A stretch of DNA of 64,000 nt from Bryoerythrophyllum caledonicum. Lineage: Eukaryota; Streptophyta; Bryopsida; Pottiales; Pottiaceae. The DNA is taken from positions 21,815,022 to 21,879,021 of the forward strand of contig OZ020524.1 of NCBI GenBank assembly GCA_963971425.1, written 5' to 3'. Numbering within the stretch: the stretch's first letter is position 1; every line of letters begins with the position of its first letter. Of this stretch, positions 49,024 through 59,900 are shown piece by piece. Made by a program: the position numbers and the translations under genes. The notes beneath the pieces were generated by a model, which searched no databases, was not told the DNA's origin, and saw only the letters and a list, made by a program, of their open reading frames with translations.

Positions 49024-50109
49024 TTTTGGGGGAGCCATGGCTAATTGAACCATTGGATTGATTTGCACTAGTTAGAGCGGTTGTGCATTTTGCTTTCCTC
49101 CGTCTAACCCATCTTCCTGATCTCTAATTGATCGAGGTAGTAATGAACTACAATGATTTTTGTGAAAAAAAAGAACAGTGAAATATACACTTCATGTAGA
49201 TATTGTTGTGCCAAATCTATTAAACTGTAAATATTTTCAAGGCCCATGCAAGGCCATGTTGTCAAAGGTTAACCCTTTTCCGCCCACAAAACCCAAAATG
49301 GGACTCCGGAGGTGCTAAAACTCATTTTGCATGAAATCCATGAGGAGTTAGGGTTTGAGATACGAGGTTCAGATTTGTGTAATGAGTGCAAATGAGTGCA
49401 CACTTCACATGAACACTCTCCAACAATCATATCATGATTTGGATGTATAGAACTCTTGGAAAAGCTAGGAACACAACACAAAATACATCTAATACACCAA
49501 ATTACAATGAATATAGTGAATACCATGCCACATACTATGTTTCATTTCACACACATGCACATTGATTCTGGTCTTTAATTTTGATTGAACTTTGAATTTG
49601 AGACATTCTTCATTGTTTTGTGATTGTCGATCTCTCTCCTCACATACAAAACTTCCGCTTTGATTTGTATAAGGTTGGAACATTTTTATATACAATCAAG
49701 TAGAAAAAAGCAAAAAAACAACCAATAATTGTGTATAAATATTTTCTTCACATGTGATATGTCAATGCAAAGCTATCAACCTAGTGCACATGTGAACCGC
49801 TCTTATTCAAGTAAAAAATTCTTGCAAGAATCTATTGATGGTTAAAGTTGTACACCCTCCAAAATCCACAGTTTTCACTACCAATGTACGGTAACTTTAA
49901 ACACTGTAATCTATTCCATCAACCTTTGGATGTTGTGCAAAATTTCCTCAAAGTTCAGGTCATGGGTTAAGTTCAATTTTGTAAGGTTAGATACTAATAT
50001 TAGGCATTTTATTTCCATCAAATCCGGATCAAAGAAAAAAATTAGCAGAATTCTTGGTACAGTATCGGTTTTCCAGATACAGGTCCTGGGCGGTAAAGAG
50101 TTAAAGGGC
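49024..50109. other. Gene-free stretch
   Basis: No supported gene, RNA or bounded repeat is seen. Confidence 0.35.
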
Positions 50110-50532
50110 TAACGTCAAAATACCTTAAACCGACCCTCAACCCTGAAGCGACACTGCAGACCTCGTCGGAACCGGAGTTCTTCCTCTCGTTTTTTGTCAT
50201 AATTTCTGTCAGAAATATTCCAAGTCTATTCCAAGCCCACCAATGAATGCAAGGATGGAGCTGGATGGAGCTGGCGGTTTGGTGGGATAGAGGTGACGGT
50301 TTAATGTGCTTTTAAGGTTTGGTTTTGTCACTAAACCTGGTCGCTTTAGGGTTGATTGGAGGAAACCCACTTTCTTTCTTTTTTCTCACAATCTACAACG
50401 TTGTTTTCAAATTTTTTTTCTCTCACAAATCAGAACCTTATTTCTCTACCCAAGCATATTTTTTTTGCAATTAAATCTCAACTTTTGAAACACAGAATCA
50501 CTAAAGTGTCGGTTTAAGGTATTTTGACGTTA
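50110..50532. mobile_element. 423-bp MITE-like element in the aminopeptidase promoter
   Basis: Perfect 25-bp terminal inverted repeats (taacgtcaaaataccttaaa plus ccgac, at 50110-50134 and inverted at 50508-50532) bound a non-coding segment. Its 3' end lies 240 bases before the ATG at 50773. A short TA or TTAA target duplication is possible but not certain. Confidence 0.75.
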
Positions 50533-50772
50533 ACCTGAGTGGAGAAATTATTGCTAGTAATGCAGGCCCAAAATCCATGATGACTGAGCACCAGCAGATA
50601 ACGATGGCGCTCCACGCGAGTGAGCGGACTCCAAGTCGCACGGCCCCATTATCTACTATCATGGAAACACACACTCCGAGTTTATCCGCTTCAGTGCCAG
50701 TGTGCCACCGGAGAAGTGCGGTTCGAATCTTGGAACTCACGCAACGCGACTAGCCCCCTTCAAAGCCTCGCC

Positions 50773-52539
50773 ATGGTGCGTGCGCTGGGTCTTCTTCTGC
50801 CTCGCCCGCCACGCCTCACGCCCGCCGCGCTCTCGCGATCCCTCCCGCGCCCGCACTCGCGCCCGCGCGCCGCCAGAACCGCCTTCGCCCCGCGCCTCGC
50901 CCCCCGATTCACCCCCTCGCTTCCTTCGTTCCGCACGGCATTGCCGCAGTCTGTGAGGGCGATGGGGAGTCTCTCCGAGGTCGGGTTGACGCGGACGGCC
51001 GCGGCGGTGGTGCCGGAGGTCGAGGTCCGGGCCGCGGGAGGGGACGTGGGGAAGTGGAAGGGCGATCTGCTGGTGCTGGGCGTGTTCGAGGGGGGCGCGA
51101 AGCGGGGGGAGAGCGGGGGGTTTGAAAATGCGGAGCTCGCGGCGGTGGATGAGGTCGTCGGGGGGCTTTTGAGCGCGGTTGCGGCGGAGGAGGACTTCTC
51201 GGGGAAGCCCGGGCAGGCGACGGTGCATCGGGTTTCTGGGTGCGCGTTCAAGCGCGTGGGTTTGGTGGGGTTGGGGAAGATCGCGACGGCAAAGGCGTGG
51301 CGTTCTCTCGGGGAGGGCGTGGGTGCAGCGGCCAAGACAGCGCAGGCGGGGTCTGCTGCGGCGGTGGTGGTGGGCGCGGGGGCTTTGAGCGAGGAGGACA
51401 GGCACGCGGCGGTGGCGACCATCACTGCGGGCGCGGTGCTTGGGTCATTTGAGGACATGCGGTTCAAATCCGAGTTTAAGAAACCCCTGCTCAAGAGCCT
51501 GGAGCTTCTAGGGTTAGGGTATGGGGCGGGGTTCGAAGCGCTGATCGCGCAGGCCGTGAAGCAATCCACAGGGGTGATTCTCGCGAAGCAGCTCGTGAAT
51601 GCACCGCCGAATGTGCTGATTCCAAGCGTGATGGCGAGTGAGGCCCAGGCGATCGCCTCTGCTCACGGACACGTGATGTCGTGCCAGATTCTGGAGAAGG
51701 AGGAATGCGAGAAGCTGGGCATGGGCGCGTACCTTGGCGTCTCGGCCGCCTCGACGAATCCGCCCAAGTTCATCCACCTGCGGTATTCCCCTGCTGGAGA
51801 GGGCGCCACCACGAAGCTGGCGATCGTGGGGAAGGGCTTGACATTTGACAGCGGAGGCTACAACCTGAAGACGGGCCCGGGCTGCATGATCGAGCTCATG
51901 AAGTTCGACATGGGCGGGGCTGCGGCCGTGCTGGGATGCGCGAAGGCCGTCGCGGCCATCCAGCCTGCGGGCGTGGAGGTCCACTTCATCGTCGCCGCCT
52001 GCGAGAACATGATCAGCGGTGGGGGCATGCGCCCCGGCGACATCCTCACCGCCTCCAACGGCAAGACTATCGAGGTGAACAACACGGACGCCGAGGGCCG
52101 CCTCACGCTGGCGGACGCGCTCGTGTACGCCAGCAACCTTAAGGTGGACAAGATTGTGGACCTCGCCACGCTCACTGGTGCCTGCATCATCGCGCTGGGC
52201 AACGACATCGGCGGGATGTTCACGCCTAGCGATGAGCTCGCGGACGAGCTGGCCGCGGCGTCCAAGAGGGGCGGCGAGAAGTTCTGGCGCATGCCCATGG
52301 AGGACAGTTACTGGGAGATGATGAAGTCCAACATCGCGGACATGGTGAACACCGGGGGCCGTGCCGGCGGCTCCATCACGGCGTCCCTCTTTCTCAAGCA
52401 CTTTGTCGATGAGAACATCCCCTGGGCGCATCTCGACATCGCTGGGCCGGTCTGGAAGGACAAGATGGGCGGCACGGGCTTCGCTGTGGCCACTCTCGTG
52501 GAGTGGGTGGTGAAGCACAAGTCTACGTCGTCATCGTAG
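50773..52539 (+). CDS. LAP: Leucine aminopeptidase, peptidase family M17, plastid-type
   Basis: A single uninterrupted frame of 588 residues. The M17 active site is complete: VGKGLTFDSGG (Lys354, Asp359), KFDMGG (Asp379) and NTDAEGRL (Asp439, Glu441, Arg443). These residues bind two metal ions and the bicarbonate-type base that removes N-terminal residues from peptides. The C-terminus keeps the family signature AHLDIAGP. The first ~63 residues are rich in Arg, Pro, Ala and Ser with almost no acidic residues, as in chloroplast transit peptides. A second ATG at 50962 (MGSLSEV) would give a form without it. The gene is intronless and far more GC-rich than its surroundings. An AATAAA lies at 53091, about 550 bases after the stop. 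M17 enzymes form hexamers. Roles in peptide turnover and glutathione catabolism are known for the family. Confidence 0.95.
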   Translation: MVRALGLLLPRPPRLTPAALSRSLPRPHSRPRAARTAFAPRLAPRFTPSLPSFRTALPQSVRAMGSLSEVGLTRTAAAVVPEVEVRAAGGDVGKWKGDLLVLGVFEGGAKRGESGGFENAELAAVDEVVGGLLSAVAAEEDFSGKPGQATVHRVSGCAFKRVGLVGLGKIATAKAWRSLGEGVGAAAKTAQAGSAAAVVVGAGALSEEDRHAAVATITAGAVLGSFEDMRFKSEFKKPLLKSLELLGLGYGAGFEALIAQAVKQSTGVILAKQLVNAPPNVLIPSVMASEAQAIASAHGHVMSCQILEKEECEKLGMGAYLGVSAASTNPPKFIHLRYSPAGEGATTKLAIVGKGLTFDSGGYNLKTGPGCMIELMKFDMGGAAAVLGCAKAVAAIQPAGVEVHFIVAACENMISGGGMRPGDILTASNGKTIEVNNTDAEGRLTLADALVYASNLKVDKIVDLATLTGACIIALGNDIGGMFTPSDELADELAAASKRGGEKFWRMPMEDSYWEMMKSNIADMVNTGGRAGGSITASLFLKHFVDENIPWAHLDIAGPVWKDKMGGTGFAVATLVEWVVKHKSTSSS

Positions 52540-53100
52540 AGCTTTCTACCATGACTTCCACTCCTGTCTTCAAAATCGATTCGCTCAGGTACTTCACATC
52601 TATCTGTCCCTTGATTAGATCGCCTGGAATCTCTGGGGTCTGGTTATTTCTCTAGTGGTTTTAAGGATATCAATCAGTACCACAATTCACCCACATGCAC
52701 TCGCCGATCAACTCAAGGTCAAGAAAAGTCTGTTCCCCTAATTTCTAACGAGAAATGTTGTGCAGGTGGGACACAAATTTTGGAATTACAGTGGGGGCCG
52801 GCTACGATGTCATTCATCTATGGACAGTTTGTACCTGACAGTCGAGCAAGGCAGGGCTGTCTGTACTGTACACTGGTCTGCTCGTGCGCCTTCACTTGAG
52901 AGATGATTCATGGCGTTTTGATGCCATCTTCCACATTATGAGGTACCGTATATATGTTTATTCAGCTTCCAGGTTACGGTGAAGGCACAGTGTTGGTGTA
53001 TAGGTTGGTGTAATATTCTTCAGAACGTGGATGAACCTGCTCTGGCGATGATGGTGGTGGTGCCCACTTGCTGCTGGGAAAAACGAAAAAAATAAAGATT
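52540..53100 (+). terminator. Probable 3' UTR and polyadenylation signal of the aminopeptidase
   Basis: AATAAA at 53091-53096 is the first clear signal after the stop at 52539. No other feature is seen. Confidence 0.4.
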
Positions 53101-54240
53101 CATACTCAATTCTTTTCTATATGTTGGGCATGTATTGGCAAATGCTATACTGAATCTCGAGAAAAATTACACCTCAAGGTGGCTTCTATTATAGGATTGT
53201 GTCTGAACTTGTTGCATCTAAACCTCAAAATCTAGTTCCTCGGAGACTGTCAATTGAAATTTTGTGCTCGCCAACAACTGCAATGTGCTCTTATGGGTCG
53301 ATAGGTCGTAAACCTTGTGAGCATTCTTTTCTCAACTACTTGAACATTGAGCGGTTATAGTGGATACTGTTCTAGTATGTATAAAGTAAGAGAATTGTAC
53401 TGCAACAAAATTGAAACATAACATTCTAGAACCAATGGGTACGCAACCTCTTCAGTTTTGGAATCACTATTAGAAGGTTATAGAGCATCTTCTGTCCATT
53501 TAAACTTTGAATATCTCATTTTTTACAATCGCAAAAGTCCAAATTGAAGAAGAGTTTTTAACACTTGCAATGGAAATTGACCACATCGAAGTCCAAGTTA
53601 TTGTAGATTTCAAACAAATTATTATAAGGGTATTTCCAATGTGTGAGTGGCCATATTTTGGTCCTTTGGTTACTAAAGAGAAAACTTTCCTATTCTACAA
53701 AACCCAGACCTGGAGCTACTTGTGGCTCTCTAAGCTAATGTCAGTACTATGGAATAGATCAAATACTCTAAATATGATTGCCTATATTAATTCTTGATGA
53801 ATTTGTATGTACAGATCCAAATTATGGATGGTCGGAGAGGACACCAAAAGTACAGCAAGTACTGTACGTGCAAGCAATCACCGTTAGTCACACAAGATGA
53901 TGTTCAAACTTGAGCTGAGTAATGCACCACTGCACACATCCGCATGATTACAAAAAATCAAACTCACGTACTTGCAACGTCTGAGTGACCTCCTACGGTC
54001 AAGGGTATCTGGAAAATGAGGAACAGGCTCTAATCTCTTTGAGTCTCTAATAAGGGCCAAACCACACAAGAGGAAAGGCAGTGAGTTGGATGACTCACAT
54101 TGGTTCAAATTAGCAAGTGGTTGCCACATGAGAGGAAGTAGGGGGAGTGGCAAGAATGACATGGAGCAACTTTGTAGCTTTGGAATTTGCATTGAATGTT
54201 GCTTTGGAATCTACATGGCAATGACTTGGCACAATAATTG
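53101..54240. other. Gene-free stretch
   Basis: No supported gene. A 96-codon frame at 53507-53797 has no ATG at its start and no recognised family. Confidence 0.3.
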
Positions 54241-54253
54241 CCGTTGAAAACTA

Positions 54254-54365
54254 CCAGGCACTAGTGCCTGGAAGTCCACAGGCACTAGTGCCATGTTGGA
54301 GGAAAAGAATATTTTTCGTGCCACTAGTGCCATGTTGGAGGAAGTTGTGAAACTTCCTCCCCCTC
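54254..54365. repeat. Cluster of ggcactagtgcc palindromes
   Basis: A perfect 18-bp palindrome ccaggcactagtgcctgg (54254-54271) is followed by two further (g)gcactagtgcc cores near 54281 and 54320. The last two are each followed by atgttggaggaa. A ggaggaagtt/aacttcctcc inverted pair closes the cluster. Confidence 0.65.
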
Positions 54366-54994
54366 CCGTGTGGTAAGGCCCTAAGATGAGCTTGGATGTT
54401 GTGCAGTAAGTGAAGGAATGACTTTCACAACAAATCTGACATTCCCAACCAAGGACACTTGAGGCTAGTGTTGTTAATCTCTCTGCTGACAATGTGCAAG
54501 TTTATGGAAAGCTATATGCTTGCCCTTGGAAGTAATAGCATTGCAAACAATGTCTATGTAAGAACTGGAATACTATACCGTAGGTGAACCTCTGGTTGGG
54601 CACCTTAATGCTGAATAATTAATTAAAATGAAAAAATGACATTCGGCATTCAAAATAACAATAATGTTATTTTTGACAAGAAATCAAAGACTACTATATT
54701 CGGCTTGCTTTGGCACCCGTGGGGGTTGAACTCAAGACCTTGGGATTCCAAACACAAGTGTTTATGCATGAAATGCCATGGATGAAGACTTCTCCAAGCC
54801 TCAGTCCCCTTTGATGTCTCTCCATGTGCCAAAATCTATAAATATACATAAAAATTTAATTTTGGCATTTTCAAAAAATAATTTTCCATTTAATTCGGCA
54901 TGGGCTTTTCTAATTAATTTATGCGAGACGAGTGTCTAAAATACAACAATGACCACTTTTCACATAATTACTAAGCACTGAAAACAAACAAAGA

Positions 54995-55140
54995 AGAAGA
55001 AGAACTCCGGTGTCCTTCGGAGCCCACCGTGAATAAAGTGTTTGTTCATTCTCTTCACTATGCATATGGCCATGGGACATAGGCTAGTGTAATAGAACTA
55101 CTCTCCCCTCTCCAGGATAAACACTTTTCTACACCAAGTG
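54995..55140 (+). repeat. Dispersed repeat, shared with 9670-9830
   Basis: Diverged partner of the earlier segment, ending immediately before the SINE-like element at 55160. Confidence 0.5.
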
Positions 55141-55159
55141 CTTTTGAACACTAATTGCC

Positions 55160-55342
55160 TTAGAGACAACCAACATGTCATCTCCCCCAAGGGCTTTGTG
55201 GGTCCCCCCATACAACAAGGCCTTGGGACCCCCCACCATAATTGGGTGGACTATGGTGGTAGGCACCACGCCTGCAATAGGACTTGAACTCACAACCACC
55301 TCACCGGTGTGCCATGACCCAAACCACTACACCGAGGCCGTG
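55160..55342 (-). mobile_element. tRNA-derived SINE-like element
   Basis: Read on the minus strand, the head begins GGCCTCGGTGTAGTGGTT, with an A-box-like core. About 35 bases later it has GTGAGTTCAAGTCC, a B-box match, the usual layout of an RNA polymerase III internal promoter in plant tRNA-derived SINEs. The tail runs to about 55160. No poly(A) or target duplication is certain. Confidence 0.6.
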
Positions 55343-56939
55343 AAATCAATAAGCACTATACACAAACAAACGACTCCCTGTGATTCACATCCCTGTGAAT
55401 TTTGAATCTTTTTGGAAGCTTCACCATTGCTACTAGATTGTGATTTTTCATAATTTTTGAGTTTTTTGAGTGTCCTAGAAAAGGGTCTCGAGACCCCTTT
55501 TTGGAGCACTCAAAAAACTCAAAAAGGTTAAAAACCATGCCTTACTTTTCAAACAAAATTTAGAAAACTTCAAAAAAATAATAAGCATAGAATTTGTTTT
55601 TCTCCTATTGTTGTTTCTGTTCAAATAATATGAGACAATTTCTTAATTTATTATTTGAATATGTATCTTCTTCATGTTAATGAACATGGATTTTAAATTT
55701 CACAAAGCTCTTAAATTTCCACTAAGCTTTTATCTTTTTCTATATTTATGGATTTTATAAGAATTGAAAATATAAATTGCAATGATTTCATGGAAGGTTG
55801 TTTAAGATTGGCACAACACATCTCAAGATTTTGGGGCTTTAGGAGTTAACCTCAATGCTTCATTTTCTATCCAGGATTGCTATCTTGTGAGCGGCAAGCG
55901 GCAAGCGGCGAGCGTTGAGCACTGAATTTTTGAATTTTTTTGGTAGTGTTTTTTGATGAATTTGGAAAGGGTCGCCTATGGCCGTGGGTTCTATTTAGAC
56001 TATGTTGACATATGAAAAAAAAACTGAAATTTACGACGACAATGTACTTGGACATATGGAAGTATGAGTAGTTTTGGATTGATTGCAACTACCAAATTGA
56101 AATTGGAAGGGACGCTTATGGGTGAGGATTTAGAGTGCAGGGTACTGCGATAAGTCGATAGACTATGAAATACAATGGAAAAAATTGAAATTATATGGTT
56201 TAGGGTGGCAGGCAGTATCCATGTGATACCTAGTTCATACCCTTATAATACCTTGGTGATATCCATGTAATACCTAGGGGATAAAAATTAGATACCATGG
56301 AGATACCCGTTGTGTCCAAACCGCTCTAAATTAAAACATTCCAATTCTTCGACAACGGTTGTTTAAAAAAGAGCAATGCGTAAGATACAAAGCATGTAAA
56401 CTCAGAGGACATGTAAAATTAAAACTAAGGATATTAATAATGAATTAAATATTAAACCGTAGACATGAACGAAGATGACTCACGATGGGACAATGATGGA
56501 CACAACCAACTAGTAGTGTGATGGTAAACAAAACAACAAGCAAATGCAGAGGAATCAAGATCCTTCCGTGAAAAGGTCATTGGAGTCACTACCGTCCAAA
56601 AAACTATCACTACTCTCCGAGCCACTAATGCAAGCCTACCCATCTATGAACGGACATGTAGTAAACCTACGTGTGACTACCGTTTGAAGACGTGGAGGGG
56701 AATGTTGTGCTGCCATGGCGTCTGCAACAGCGGCATCTAAGGGATTCAAATGGAATCGTCGCGTGGGGCTCTTTACCTCCAACAACAAGGTAAAAAACAC
56801 TCTATCATGAGTCCTTGACAATGATGCCATCAACGACGAAGGCCGACTGTTCAACATAAAGTCTTATTAAGAATTCAAGCATGTGTCAAGCTAGAACAGT
56901 AAACCGCATTCCAAAATTGGAACCAAATAAAGGTAGGGC
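55343..56939. other. Gene-free stretch 3' of the ParB/methyltransferase-like gene
   Basis: No supported gene. At 55890-55915 a short aagcggcaagcggcgagc run occurs. The sequence near 56220-56310 repeats gtgatacctag-like blocks. Confidence 0.3.
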
Positions 56940-59900
56940 TTACTCACAACATCTCTTCGGGACGGTCTTCACCTCTCGTTCGTCGTCATCAACCTCCATG
57001 GGGCGCTTGCGAGAGCCTTTCGCCACCACCGGTGGCGGTGTTGACTCGACCTCAACAGTGTCAGTGACCAAAGAAAGGACTTCTTCCACCAACTCTCGGT
57101 CCTCCTCTAGTGCAAAAATGTGCCACTTTAGAGCCTTGCAGGCCTTAATAGAAGCACCTTCAAGAAAAATAAAATCATACAATGTTAGAATTAGAAAGCG
57201 AAAGTAAAACAAAAGAATTCTGTAATGGAATGAACTAACCAGTAGATGCTGTGAGATCCAGGACAATGTCCTCCTCCTGAGTGCAAAGATCAATCAGAGC
57301 CTCCATGAGGTTCGTAGACTTCCCTCGCGCACCACGTCATGGTACATCGCTATCCGCCCTCATGGTCAACGTCTCATGAGTAATGAGATTGGTCATGTGA
57401 CCATCTGAAGACAGGTGAATCCCATCTCTTTGCAGCTCCATCCTATCAAAGAAAGAGAATGGAAGCGTGGGATCTAGTTTCCTCACGATGCACTTCACAA
57501 GGAAGCACTTGTGAGTGCGCCCAGGGTGGCCATCGCAGAAGAGTGGCAGCCCGTTGATGGCAAACCACTTTGTCTCCTCGACGAATCCCACCCAATCGGC
57601 CCAGGCTACAAGTTCATTGGAGATGAACTTGGAATCCAGGTAGAACACGATAAACGGCGCCCCGTCACGAAGCAACGCCCCAACCATCTCAAAGGCCCGG
57701 TAAATCCAATGGGATTCTTTCTTTCCTCCGTCTGATAACCGGAATGGAAGCTTGTTCCAAATCGGTACGTCGTGCCCGCCATCAATGTCAGGGACTGGTA
57801 AATCCTCGGGAACGTCGAACAGTACCATGTCCGCCAAACCTAGAGTGCAATCCAAAGCCTCATGTCGCCGATGCCGTGAGCCCGAGTGCTCCTTCAAAAA
57901 CAGGCGAAGCTCCTTCCAAGCTGTCGGTTAGTCACCCTCCACAACAACACTATCAAATAGAGACATAATGGAGAGGGCACTCTCACACATCACCTTCACA
58001 ACAGCAGGAGACTGAAGAAGATCGAATAACGGAATCGAATACACCATCTGCGAGGGCTTCACATCAAATGTAGAAGGTCGGCTGCTAGCTGAGGGTGAAA
58101 CGCCCATCGTCAGTGTCACCGCTGGAGGGACTGCGAATCCACCAAATCCTCCTCGTTGAGTAAACAACTTTTGAGGCCCCTCCTTCGCCACCAACGCCGC
58201 GAACTCCCTGTACCTCTCCTTCATCTCTTTCTTCTCCTTCTTTGAACTCTCCTTCTCCAGCCTAGCAGCCTCCCTCTCGTGTTTCTTAATTACTACCTTA
58301 GCCGCTTTCTCAGCAGCTTTGGCTTTGGCCTTCTCGGATTGCTCCTCAAACGCTGCCATGGGAGCCGCCAACAAGGGAAGTACGTTGCTGGAAGCACGAG
58401 GAACCGCAATGGATTCGCATGCCACTCGTAGCTGAACCTCGTCTCCAGGGGTGGGATCCACCTCCCGCATCTCCAAGTACCACGGGCATTGGAGGAGGTG
58501 GTGCATAGAATACCGACGCCTCTGAGTATCTGTGAAGATATGCTCGGGAACAGAAGTATCTATCCACTTTGTGAAACGGATGGGTAGATCTCCGGCTAAC
58601 AATGCTCCATGGGCCACGAGCACTCTCCAAAAATATCGCATCACTGCTCGCTTCGGGACCTTCTCGCAATCGTCATGCGCCATAAACTCCTCGCTCTTCG
58701 TGTAGGAGCCCCCCTTCCCGATGTGAGTAGAGAACACCTTAGTCCACAACGTCATGCTCTTTGCCTCAATCCATTTTCCAATGGAGGAGACGGGATTCGG
58801 AAGCCCTTCAGTCTTGAGGACAATGTTGTCCTCTAGGAGAATCTTTGCGTAGAGCTTCTTAGACTCTTCTTCTAGCTGTATCACGAAATCCACATAGTTA
58901 GGAATTGATCATGGAACAATCATACAAAAAAGATGTGAATGTCAAGAAAGCTTGGACCTTACTCCAGCCCAGAACATTGCCTTGTCAATCTAGCCACGAA
59001 GAACCTTATCCGATGTTGCCGAAGTAGGGAAGTTATACTCCATCTTGCTGCCCTTGCTCATGTTCCACACCTGCATCAACGCGACTTGAACTTCGCAGCC
59101 ACCCTAGCCGTGGCGATGAGCTGGAGTTTCTCGGGAGTCATCTCGAGCCGCACCTGTTAAACATCAAAGTGACGATTCACCTACATCACAATATCAACCA
59201 TTACAATAGAGTTTAGAAGGCCATAAGTTAGAAAATCATTATGGATAATGATAAAATGAATATTATTTACCGTACCTCTTTGAAGAAATCCTCCCCGTTT
59301 GCCGGGTTGGCAATTGCCAACATTCAAGTGAGCATGGTCTGGCAAGTCGTCTTGTTCTTTTGCACAACTTCAGTGCAACGGCTTACCAAATCTGTGGCAC
59401 TTCCACGCCAATCTTGACTAACACCCGTGACCAAGTGATCCTTGAACTTCTAGATCTGCTCCTCTTGAACAACAATCAGGTCCCTCTGTGGACAACATGA
59501 GGTGGTGAATATTTTTAAAACTTTGAACTCGAATATCAAAAGGAGCTGAATGGCAAGTGCTACCTCATCTTTCTAAATCACCACGTACCTCATACATGAA
59601 CTTTACGAATGCTTCGAGAGTCATATGATACCACTTTCGTTGTCCCTTCTTTGCCCACTCAAGGACACTGACTTCGTAATCTTCATCGCTGATGAGTCCC
59701 TTCAACTGCTCAAACTCTAAGAGACCGAAATGCTGAACACGCTTGATGTCGTAAGTGAGGTGTTGCACAACGTGATCAGATTCTTTTTGCTTGCGGCAAA
59801 ATAAAATTTCATACAGATTAAATGAAGTACAACAATTGTAGCAACTTAAACAAACAAAATTTGGAGTAATACTGATCACGCTTACCTGTTCAAGTCGGTC

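Noticed and set aside
50680..50760. B-box-like ggttcgaatc near 50720, possible tRNA gene
   Set aside because: No A-box at the right distance, and flanking bases do not pair into T- or acceptor stems.
50760..52518. Long minus-strand open frames (up to ~330 codons) opposite the aminopeptidase
   Set aside because: High GC with strong third-position bias creates antisense open frames. The plus-strand product has a complete M17 active site.
57337..59452. Stop codons rescued by U-to-C RNA editing or an altered genetic code
   Set aside because: Such editing is known in plant organelles, not nuclear genes. The aminopeptidase and F-box genes read normally with the standard code, and exon 4 also lacks a base.
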